Assembly: GCA_030612305.1 (NCBI GenBank)
Contig: JAUWOG010000030.1
Span: 1 to 10,981, forward strand
Direction of reading: 5' to 3'
Length of the DNA: 10,981 bases
DNA from: Armatimonadota bacterium
Lineage (GTDB): Bacteria; Armatimonadota; Zipacnadia; Zipacnadales; UBA11051
Numbering within the stretch: position 1 is the stretch's first letter; the number at the start of each line of letters is the position of its first letter. Of the stretch, positions 1 through 6,400 are shown in pieces. The position numbers were made by a program, and so were the translations under genes. A model generated the notes under the pieces. The model worked only from the letters and a program-made list of their open reading frames with translations, did not search any database and had not been told where the DNA came from.

Positions 1-127
1 GGACGTATGGGATGGCGGCTTTGCGCCGGGTCCCGGTCAGACGCACGGAAATGACGGCAGACGGCTACTGTATCCGAACGACACCGCCTGCAAATTCTGG
101 AATCCCGACTATTGCGGGCCCCGCTAA
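1..127 (+). CDS. C-terminal end of a long-type prepilin-like (H-X9-DG/DUF1559-type) protein, 5' partial
   Basis: Only the last 41 codons are in the window; the reading frame starts at base 2 and ends with TAA at 125-127. The tail reads DVWDGG, then YPNDTACKFWNPDYCGPR. It aligns with the end of the complete protein at 1723-2514, which has DAWDGG followed by KPNDTACRFWLPICED. The shared PNDTAC-(K/R)FW-P--C block and the matching position ahead of a short-type prepilin-like gene make this the long-type member of an upstream cassette. The N-terminal methylation signal and the H-X9-DG motif would lie left of the window and cannot be checked. By homology it is probably exported and surface-associated; its precise role is unknown. 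The two cysteines of the tail are conserved between the copies and could form a disulfide, which is an inference. Confidence 0.82.
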   Translation, partial: DVWDGGFAPGPGQTHGNDGRRLLYPNDTACKFWNPDYCGPR

Positions 128-266
128 GGGTCGTGCAAGTCACGGCTCCGCGGCGTGACCAGAGGCGGCGAAGGGACTTGTCAGGCAATCAGACGCTTGC
201 ACAAAGATGGATGCCCCAAGTTGACACATGTGCTGATACCCGATGGGAATCTGAGGAGGAGAGAAG

Positions 267-932
267 ATGAGACGCGGTTTTACGCTGATAGAACTGCTAG
301 TCGTCATAGCGATCATCGCGATCCTGGCTGCGATACTGTTTCCAGTATTCGCCAGGGCGCGTGACAAGGCTCGCCAGACTAGTTGTCTGAGCAACCACAA
401 GCAACTGGCCCTGGCGATTTTGATGTATCTCCAGGACTACGATGAACACATGAGGTTTCTCTGCGCGAACTATCCGGACTATCTTAGCCCGCCAGCGGTC
501 TGGCAGCACGGCTACGGTTATACGCGCTGGTGGGAGAACCTCGAGCCATACACGAAGAACATACCAGTATATCCGAGTACGAAGGCCGGTATCCTGGGGT
601 GTGAGAGCTATCCCGCCCATCACCCGGTGAATCCCAACTCCTACGGATACAACGGCTACGGCTTGGGATACTACAAGCACGCCACCCTGACTCATTTCCG
701 CTTCGCCGGGATGAAGATCGGGGAAGTCGAGCTGCCCGCCGAGACTATCCTGCTTGGGCCGCGTTACTGCTGGGCCGGTGACTCTCTGCAGGCTGCTCTG
801 TGCGCTTACTGGTGTCTGCCCCAGATACACAATGGCGGCGACAACTACTGCTTCGTTGATGGACATGCCAAGTGGATGAAAATCGAGTCATATAGTCAAA
901 CCCATCTGTGGGGTGACTGGTCGGCACAATAG
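267..932 (+). CDS. Prepilin-like protein with N-terminal methylation motif and H-X9-DG domain (short type, copy 1)
   Basis: This 221-residue protein begins with a four-residue leader MRRG, then F-T-L-I-E. That is the type IV prepilin/pseudopilin processing site, with cleavage after G4 and the conserved Glu at mature position 5. A hydrophobic helix to about residue 28 and the FPVFARAR block follow. CLSN-KQ is at 40-46. The C-terminal motif H188-X9-D198-G199 is followed by HAKWMK; this defines the 'prepilin-type processing-associated H-X9-DG' group related to DUF1559. The family is expected to be handled by a prepilin peptidase and a type II secretion or type IV pilus machine, but individual functions are largely unknown. 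The ATG is preceded by a strong ribosome site, GAGGAGGA, at 253-260. It is the nearest relative of the gene at 2636-3295, sharing NSYGYNGY, GPRYC-AGDS and HNGGDNY. It follows the partial long-type gene by 139 nt and is probably co-transcribed with it. Confidence 0.94.
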   Translation: MRRGFTLIELLVVIAIIAILAAILFPVFARARDKARQTSCLSNHKQLALAILMYLQDYDEHMRFLCANYPDYLSPPAVWQHGYGYTRWWENLEPYTKNIPVYPSTKAGILGCESYPAHHPVNPNSYGYNGYGLGYYKHATLTHFRFAGMKIGEVELPAETILLGPRYCWAGDSLQAALCAYWCLPQIHNGGDNYCFVDGHAKWMKIESYSQTHLWGDWSAQ

Positions 933-953
933 CCCTTCGCAAGGGCATTGTGC
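924..953 (+). repeat. Perfect inverted repeat overlapping the stop codon of the short-type prepilin-like gene
   Basis: The arms GCACAAT-(A)-GCCCTT at 924-937 and AAGGGCATTGTGC at 941-953 pair over 13 bp around the loop CGC, with a single unpaired A at 931. The TAG stop (930-932) lies inside the left arm. No T-tract follows, so it is not a canonical intrinsic terminator. It could protect the mRNA 3' end or act together with the terminator about 45 nt downstream. A second, weaker hairpin (GCCGCC 960-965 with GGCGGC 974-979) lies between the two. Confidence 0.6.
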
Positions 954-994
954 AGACGAGCCGCCAATCCAAAGGCGGCCTTACTCGACACACC

Positions 995-1046
995 TCAATG
1001 GGCGGGAATTGCTCCCGCCCATTTCTTTTTGGTTGCGCAGGTTCGC
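995..1046 (+). repeat. Terminator-bearing repeat, copy 1
   Basis: This 52-nt element matches 3325-3375. The first 30 nt (995-1024) are identical to 3325-3354, and the last 17 nt (1030-1046) are identical to 3359-3375. Only a short T-rich linker differs. The first part is the terminator hairpin; the conserved tail, GGTTGCGCAGGTTCGC preceded by T, has no terminator role that I can see. The element sits after the short-type prepilin-like gene in both cassettes. Confidence 0.85.
997..1030 (+). terminator. Intrinsic terminator after prepilin-like cassette 1
   Basis: A perfect 11-bp G+C-rich stem is formed by AATGGGCGGGA (997-1007) and TCCCGCCCATT (1013-1023), with the 5-nt loop ATTGC. TTCTTTTT follows on the + strand. 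It ends transcription of the cassette that includes 267-932. On the opposite strand the stem is not followed by a T-run, so it should not stop the convergent lipoprotein transcript efficiently. Confidence 0.88.
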
Positions 1047-1119
1047 TCCCTGCGTCCTTGTAGCCGGGACCCTCGGATTGCGTATCGCTGCGCGGGCCTC
1101 GGGGCTTGTCGGGCGCGGG

Positions 1120-1344
1120 CTACTGCGGGGGCGCGGCAGGTGGTTGGCCTCCGCTGCCCTCGGATGCGGCGTCATCAGACGGCGTATCGCCCGGCGGCGG
1201 GGGTACGGTGCCCGGTGTGAGGCCGCGTTCCTCCTGGATCTGCTTCTCGATCTCTTCCCCTGACTTGCTCTTGCAGCCGCTCAGTACAGCCATCGTGACC
1301 AGCAGCACAATGACCAGTACTGCTATGACAACCTGTTTCCGCAT
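1120..1344 (-). CDS. Small lipoprotein with lipobox and proline-rich tail
   Basis: Translated from the ATG at 1344 this gives 74 residues. They begin MRKQVVIAVLVIVLLVTMAV and continue L21-S-G-C24, a textbook lipobox, with lipidation expected at C24 after a basic start and a hydrophobic core. After the Cys come a short charged segment (KSKSGEEIEKQIQEE) and a low-complexity region rich in Pro, Gly, Asp and Ser, ending PPAAPPQ. No domain is recognisable. The start was chosen because GAGAGG lies nine bases upstream. An ATG nine bases earlier (1353) directly abuts that site and is less likely, and the frame remains open to 1440. The gene is convergent with the prepilin-like gene at 267-932 and sits between the two prepilin-like cassettes. 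Its role is unknown; a cell-envelope location is the only safe inference. Confidence 0.75.
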   Translation of the reverse strand: MRKQVVIAVLVIVLLVTMAVLSGCKSKSGEEIEKQIQEERGLTPGTVPPPPGDTPSDDAASEGSGGQPPAAPPQ

Positions 1345-1722
1345 CGCGCTCATCCTCTCAGTCTCTCGAACTCCGGCCGCCTCTGCACGGACCTCTCTTT
1401 GTAGCTCAGAGAGAGCGTGCTCAGGCAGGGCCGCCCTCACGGCATAGTCTAAGTTCCACGCCGATACGCAGATACCTCCCGTCCATGGTAAGTTATGCGT
1501 CCGTAGTCAGCAGATTTTCATCGCCGCCTCAGCGCATCACACTACAATAGCCAAGGATAATTTTTTTTGGTGAAGCAGGATTTGTGATGCGCCCGACGAA
1601 GGATACAACAGTCATGATGTGCCCTTGGCGGCGCAAGTCGCTGCGGGCTTTGCGGAGGAGGTGAGATAGCCGGTAGGCGTCATCAGTGTACGGATGTCAT
1701 ACAGGTTGGAGGAGGTAAGACC
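1345..1722. other. 378-nt non-coding region between divergent lipoprotein and prepilin-like genes
   Basis: No convincing gene is present. The stretch separates a leftward and a rightward gene and should hold promoters for both. I see no clear -35/-10 pair on either strand; a TACAAT at 1543-1548 lacks a matching -35. It contains the inverted repeat at 1532-1592 with a T8 tract at 1561-1568, a possible 25-codon ORF (1587-1664), and a purine-rich GGAGGAGGTGAG at 1654-1665 that looks like a ribosome site but is followed by TAG. The ribosome site that serves the next gene is GGAGGAGGT at 1708-1716. Confidence 0.6.
1532..1592. promoter_or_regulatory. 10-bp inverted repeat flanking an A/T-rich tract, possible leader structure or regulatory site
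   Basis: GCGCATCACA (1532-1541) is the exact reverse complement of TGTGATGCGC (1583-1592), with 41 nt between. The enclosed segment holds CCAA (1551-1554) and TTGG (1567-1570), which could pair as an inner stem around GGATAA and the T8 run. It lies 130 nt upstream of the start of the long-type prepilin-like gene. It may be a structured 5' leader, or a site for a protein that binds two half-sites. The sequence shows the symmetry; any function is inference. Confidence 0.4.
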
Positions 1723-2514
1723 ATGAAACGCGGATTTACGTTGATTGAGTTGTTAGTTGTGATCGCGATAATCGCGATCCTGGCGGCGATTCTCTTCCCG
1801 GTCTTTGCGCGGGCACGAGAGAAGGCACGCCAGTCGAGCTGTCTGTCGAATGTCAAGCAGATCATGCTGGCGATCAAGCAGTACCTGACGGATTACGACC
1901 AGAGCTTCCCGCTGGCTCGTGTTCGAGCCAACGGGACTTGGACGACACCGAACGGCACGGCAACAACGGCGGACGTGCCATGGTTCCTGGCTATCGAGCC
2001 GTATATGAAGAACACCCAGATTCTCAACTGCCCGTCGCTCAGCACGAACTATGACGGCGGCACATCGTTCAATAACGTCGCCTACGGGATGAATGAATGG
2101 GTGTGTATGAGCGGCGGGCGCTACGGCAGCTACGAGTATGCCTATTACGGGCGCTACGGGCCGATTCAGGAGAAGGACGTTTACTTCTCGGCCGAGACGA
2201 TGTGCATTGCGGAGAAGGGCGACGCGGGCTCCTACATCATTGACTGCCTGCTGTGGGACTACCGCAACTACGGGGTGGCTACCGACAATGAGAGTGGTCG
2301 CATCAACCTCGCGCTGGACCGCCACAATGAGGGCCTGAACATGGGCTTCTGCGACGGCCATGCCAAGTGGCTGAAGGGGAGCAATGTCCCCGACGACGCC
2401 TGGGACGGCGGGAAAGTGACGAAAGTGCCATACGCTGCGGCAAGATATCAGCCCAGATACATGAAGCCCAACGACACGGCCTGCAGGTTCTGGCTCCCGA
2501 TATGCGAAGACTAG
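1723..2514 (+). CDS. Prepilin-like protein with N-terminal methylation motif and H-X9-DG domain (long type, copy 2)
   Basis: This 263-residue protein starts MKRG/FTLIE, with a prepilin peptidase site after G4 and Glu at mature position 5. The hydrophobic helix, FPVFARAREKAR and SSCLSNVKQ follow. The globular part contains H201-X9-D211-G212 then HAKWLK, the H-X9-DG signature, and ends with PNDTACRFWLPICED. That tail matches the partial protein at 1-127 and is absent from the short-type members. The ATG at 1723 is preceded by GGAGGAGGT (1708-1716) at a good distance. It is the first gene of the second cassette, 121 nt upstream of the short-type gene, with which it is probably co-transcribed. 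It is probably anchored in the membrane or assembled as a pseudopilin and exposed outside the cytoplasm. Several cysteines outside the helix suggest disulfides. The specific function is unknown. Confidence 0.95.
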   Translation: MKRGFTLIELLVVIAIIAILAAILFPVFARAREKARQSSCLSNVKQIMLAIKQYLTDYDQSFPLARVRANGTWTTPNGTATTADVPWFLAIEPYMKNTQILNCPSLSTNYDGGTSFNNVAYGMNEWVCMSGGRYGSYEYAYYGRYGPIQEKDVYFSAETMCIAEKGDAGSYIIDCLLWDYRNYGVATDNESGRINLALDRHNEGLNMGFCDGHAKWLKGSNVPDDAWDGGKVTKVPYAAARYQPRYMKPNDTACRFWLPICED

Positions 2515-2635
2515 GGAGTCACGGGTCTGATGAGGTCCCTGTCGCAGCCCGAGTCGGCGGGCAGGGAAGCTGCTGCAGCCCGAAGATGAGGGCTGGAACA
2601 GGTAGTGCGAAGGAGTCAACAAAGGAGGGAGCATT

Positions 2636-3295
2636 ATGAAACGCGGATTCACACTCATAGAGTTGCTGGTGGTGATAGCGATTATCGCTATCTTGGCCGC
2701 CATCCTGTTCCCGGTGTTTGCGCGGGCGCGGGACAAGGCCAACGCAACGGCGTGTCTCAGCAACGTGAAGCAGATAGTCCTGGCGGCTATGATGTACATA
2801 CAGGACTATGACGAGTTCATGCTCTTTAGTTCCTACAGGTATTATGACAACGGCGGGTGGTTCATCGGACCACGCGGGTACTCCTATGTCCGCTGGCACG
2901 AGGTCCTGATCCCCTACATGATGAATGACGACGTCCTCAAATGCGAGAGCTACAAGTTCAGGGGAGTCAGAGACCCGAATTCCTACGGCTATAACGGTTA
3001 CACGCTAGGTCACTATCCTGCGTGTGCCCTTTTCGACAACTGCACGCGCCGCTCCTATCGGGGCGTCAAGCTGGCTGAAATCCCGAACCCATCAATGCTC
3101 ATCATGTTCGGGCCGCGCTACTGCATAGCGGGCGATTCAGTGCAGAGAGCGTTGACGTACTACTACTGCACCCCGCTGGCGCACAACGGTGGGGACAACT
3201 ACGGCTTCTGCGACGGGCACGCCAAGTGGATGAAGTTCGACACAAGGGTAGAGCGGAGCGCCGGCAGCCACTACGACACATACTGGACCTTCTAG
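2636..3295 (+). CDS. Prepilin-like protein with N-terminal methylation motif and H-X9-DG domain (short type, copy 2)
   Basis: This 219-residue protein begins MKRG/FTLIE with the same processing site, helix and FPVFARARDKA block, then ACLSNVKQ. Its C-terminal motif is H183-X9-D193-G194 followed by HAKWMK. It is closest to the protein at 267-932: both have CESY, PNSYGYNGY-LG-Y, GPRYC-AGDS-Q-AL and HNGGDNY in the same order. It lacks the PNDTAC tail of the long type. The ATG is preceded by AAAGGAGGGA (2621-2630), a very strong ribosome site. The 121-nt gap before it contains a minor hairpin (CAGCCC 2576-2581 with GGGCTG 2590-2595) but no T-run, so read-through from 1723-2514 is expected. Transcription should end at the terminator 31 nt beyond the stop. 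By family it should be an exported pseudopilin-like protein of unknown specific role. Confidence 0.95.
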   Translation: MKRGFTLIELLVVIAIIAILAAILFPVFARARDKANATACLSNVKQIVLAAMMYIQDYDEFMLFSSYRYYDNGGWFIGPRGYSYVRWHEVLIPYMMNDDVLKCESYKFRGVRDPNSYGYNGYTLGHYPACALFDNCTRRSYRGVKLAEIPNPSMLIMFGPRYCIAGDSVQRALTYYYCTPLAHNGGDNYGFCDGHAKWMKFDTRVERSAGSHYDTYWTF

Positions 3296-3324
3296 GCAGT
3301 CGCGGACATCACAACAGGAGTCTG

Positions 3325-3375
3325 TCAATGGGCGGGAATTGCTCCCGCCCATTTTTCCTGGTTGCGCAGGTTCGC
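3325..3375 (+). repeat. Terminator-bearing repeat, copy 2
   Basis: This is the second copy of the element at 995-1046, located after the second short-type prepilin-like gene. The hairpin part and the tail TGGTTGCGCAGGTTCGC are identical in the two copies; the linker is TTCC here and CTTTT there. Here the tail lies 70 nt upstream of the lyase start, so it could also be part of the leader or promoter region of that gene. Confidence 0.85.
3327..3356 (+). terminator. Intrinsic terminator after prepilin-like cassette 2
   Basis: The same perfect 11-bp stem as in the first cassette (3327-3337 with 3343-3353, loop ATTGC) is followed by a short T-run to 3356. It should separate the prepilin-like cassette from the lyase gene starting at 3445, implying that the latter has its own promoter in the 88-nt gap. 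I could not identify that promoter with confidence. Confidence 0.86.
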
Positions 3376-3444
3376 AGGCCCCGGCAAGGAAATAGGCAGC
3401 ATGAGCACGGAAGACAACTCGACTCCAGACGGAGGTTGGCGGCA

Positions 3445-6400
3445 ATGAAACGACTCGCATGTGTTCTCATCGTGGCGCTGGTGGCGGGGACGCTCTGCTG
3501 GTCGGCGGAGCTGTATGTCCCCGAGCAGACGATTACGGAACTGAAGACGTACTACCCCGACACGACACTGGTCGAGAATGGGGAGGCGGCCTGTGTCATC
3601 ATTCATCCGGCGGAGGAGGGGTACGCTGAGTTGGGAGCGGAGGTGGCGGCGGGAATCAAAGCGGCAACCGGTGCCGAAGTCCCCGTCAAGAGCGACAAGG
3701 ATTACTCAGAGGCGGATCATGCGACGAACCTCATCTGCCTGGGCCGGATGAACAACAACAAGCTCTCCCTCGACCTGTACATCTGGCACTATGTGGCGTG
3801 CGATGATTGGTTCCCCGGACCGGGAGATGAGGAGCATGCGCCGGGCTTTGTGGTGCGGTCCTGCTGCGATCCGTGGGGCACGGGCAAGAACGTTATCATG
3901 CTCGGCGGGACGGAGCTTGATGGCGTGAAGCTTGCCGTCGAGCGCTTCAAGGGCATGATTGCGAAGGGCCAGACGCTGACGATACCGCGCACAGTCGAAG
4001 TACACTTCAAGGGCACGGAGAACCTCGAAGAATTTGCCAGGACGATCGAGCCGACCTATCACAAGGGCTTTATTGACCTGAAGGCGCTGCCGTATGGCGG
4101 GGAGTACAAGATGGTAGAGGCGGCGGAGCGATATTTCCTCACCGGCCGCGACGAGTACCTCACATGCTATGCGCTGATGATGCGCCGCTGGATGGATGAA
4201 TACTACAAGTGGGTTCCGCACCGGCAGATCACGACGCCGAAGTACATCATCCCCGCCATGCTGATGAGCTATGACCAGATTGAGGAGAGCCCGCTGTTGC
4301 CCGATGATCTGAAGCTCGAGATGACGAACCTGCTGTATGACTACGTGTCGCGGATGAGTGTACACGGGCGCATCACGCAACTCACGCCGGGCGTGCTGGC
4401 TGACACGGGTCTTCACAATGTCTCGATGACCGTCATCTATGGCGGGAAGTATTTCAAGAAGTATTACCCGGAGGCGGACTTCGCGCGGATAGACAAGGGC
4501 ATCGCCTCGGTGACTGTCGGGCAGCAGACGATGGCGAATTCGCACGGCTTCATTGACAATAACGGCGGCTACACTGCGTCATATCCGCGCACCTCGGTGA
4601 TGCTCGCACCGGCGATGAACAACTACCAGTACTTCGAGTCCGCGGCCCGCAAGTACATGGAGTACTGCTTCATCATCACCGGCGGGCGGGCCGGAGCCAT
4701 TTTCGGGAGACAGCCGACACCCGGTATCATCGCCTGGTACACCAAGGACCCGACGTACGTGTGGTACCACAACTGGCGCCACGGAAAGAAGACGTACTAT
4801 TCGGAGATGACGGCCGGAGACATCAAGGCCACGCTGTGGAGCTACCTGCCGAACATGGAGGAGCGCGTGCCGGAGGAGATGATCGGCCTCCACTACCTGC
4901 CGCTGCATGAGACCAACTACGAGCAGCTCAAGCGCGGCAACAAGCTCATCAACGTGCCCCGCGAGCGCAGCTTCCACCAGCTTTGCATGAGGACCGGCTT
5001 CACCCGCGATGACCAGTATCTCCGGCTTGACGGGATCAACGACGGTATCGCCAACGGTGGCGACGGCAACACGATAGCGTGGATTACTCAGGGGCGCGAT
5101 TGGCTGACTGCGACCGGCAAGTGGGGCGGCGGCCGCAACATGAAGTACTACTCGACCTGCCTGGTGCTCAAGGACGGGCAGATGGCCGACAAGCTCGTCG
5201 CGCTGTGTGACCTGCAGGCAGCCTCGGAGCTTCCCACCAGCGGCTTTGTGCGCAGCGTCATGCACGAGTACAACGGTATGGACTGGGCGCGCAACATCGT
5301 CTGGATCAAGGACAAGTACTGGGTCATATTCGACCAGTTGCAGGTGCTGGAGCCGGACGACTATAGCGTGCTCTGCCAGTGGTTCCCTCTGGGCGGCACG
5401 GTTGACGAGAGCCACAGCGTAACAGTGACGTCGTATGACCACAGCTTGTATCTGCAAATGCCCGGTGGCAGCAAGCCGTTCGTCAAGGCCATCGAGCCGG
5501 GTGATGCGCGCACGGCCTTCAGGCAGGGCATCAGCGGGCAGCTTGCCGTCGGTGATGAGCCTACCTTCGCGACGATCTTCTACGGGCACCACAAGAACGT
5601 GCCTGACGAGTACTCGATGAAGCGGATCAGTGACAACACCTGTCTGGTCACCGAGCCCGAGCGCGAGGTCCTCGTCGGTGTCGCGCCGCTGGGCAAGCCC
5701 GATGAGACGATGGTGCTGGGCCCGGACGTGCAAGTCAAGTGTACGGGCTTCGCGCTGGCGGCGGATGAAATGGCGCTGTTCGGCCTGACCAGCTTCGGAG
5801 CCAAGGAGCCGCTGCTGGTCGCTGACAAGCCGATTGGCCTGGCGATTGACTTCACCGCAGGCATCATCACCGTCCAGGCAGCGGAGCCGACTGAGCTGAA
5901 GGTGCTCACTCCCGGCGGCGAGGCCGGAGTGCGTGTGACGATGCCATTGGAGGCCGGGCGGCATGAGCTACCGGCGAGGGGCGGGCCGTTCGCCGCGCTG
6001 ACTCAAGCGGTGCGAGACATCGTAGCGAAGGCCGCAGCCGCACCGGCCCAGACTGCTCAGGCCGCGCAGGCGCAGTATCCGCAGAAGCTGGACATGGAGT
6101 GGGAGTTCCAGATCCCTGCGGAAGACAAGGTCGCGGTGCGTTGCCTTGAGACGGCGGACCTGGACGGGGACGGTGCCGAGGAGGTACTGGTCGGAACGTC
6201 GGATGGACGGGTGATCCTCGTCAAGGCTGACGGCAGTTTGGCCGGTGAGTCGTTCTTCCAGGCTGAAGGCGGCATCAACGATATCGCAGTGACCGACTTC
6301 GGGGAGGGGAACCGGATCCTGGTAGCAAGCGACGATGAGCATCTGTACTGCCTTGATGGCGCGAGCCTGGAATGGAAGTTCACCGGCGCAGGTATCGAGT

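Noticed and set aside
139..159. Hairpin GTCACG/CGTGAC after the first partial gene as a terminator
   Set aside because: It has only 6 bp with a 9-nt loop and no T-run; the following gene is probably co-transcribed.
221..250. Perfect TTGACA at 221-226 as a promoter for the gene at 267
   Set aside because: The best -10 at 17-18 nt spacing is TGGGAA or GGGAAT, a poor match, and a start there would fall within the ribosome site at 253-260.
913..1447. Overlapping + strand open frames through the terminator and across the lipoprotein gene
   Set aside because: They cross the hairpin and oppose a gene with a clear lipobox and ribosome site; compositions are arginine/alanine-rich shadows.
2545..2595. 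CAGCCC repeated at 2545 and 2576 with GGGCTG at 2590 as an attenuator
   Set aside because: Six-base pairings in G+C-rich sequence are common and no T-run follows; evidence is too thin for a regulatory call.
1753..2799. 348-codon open frame on the - strand opposite two prepilin-like genes
   Set aside because: It spans the antisense of two well-supported genes with recognisable motifs and has no recognisable domains; it is a frame shadow.
3226..3444. 73-residue N-terminal extension of the lyase reading frame
   Set aside because: It runs through the end of the upstream prepilin-like gene and the terminator hairpin. The ATG at 3445 has GGAGG at a proper distance and begins a clean signal peptide.
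3401..3448. 15-codon ORF (MSTEDNSTPDGGWRQ) overlapping the lyase start by ATGA
   Set aside because: Any ATGA start gives such an overlap if the frame happens to be open. The peptide is too short for codon evidence, and the same arrangement occurs by chance at 1694-1726.
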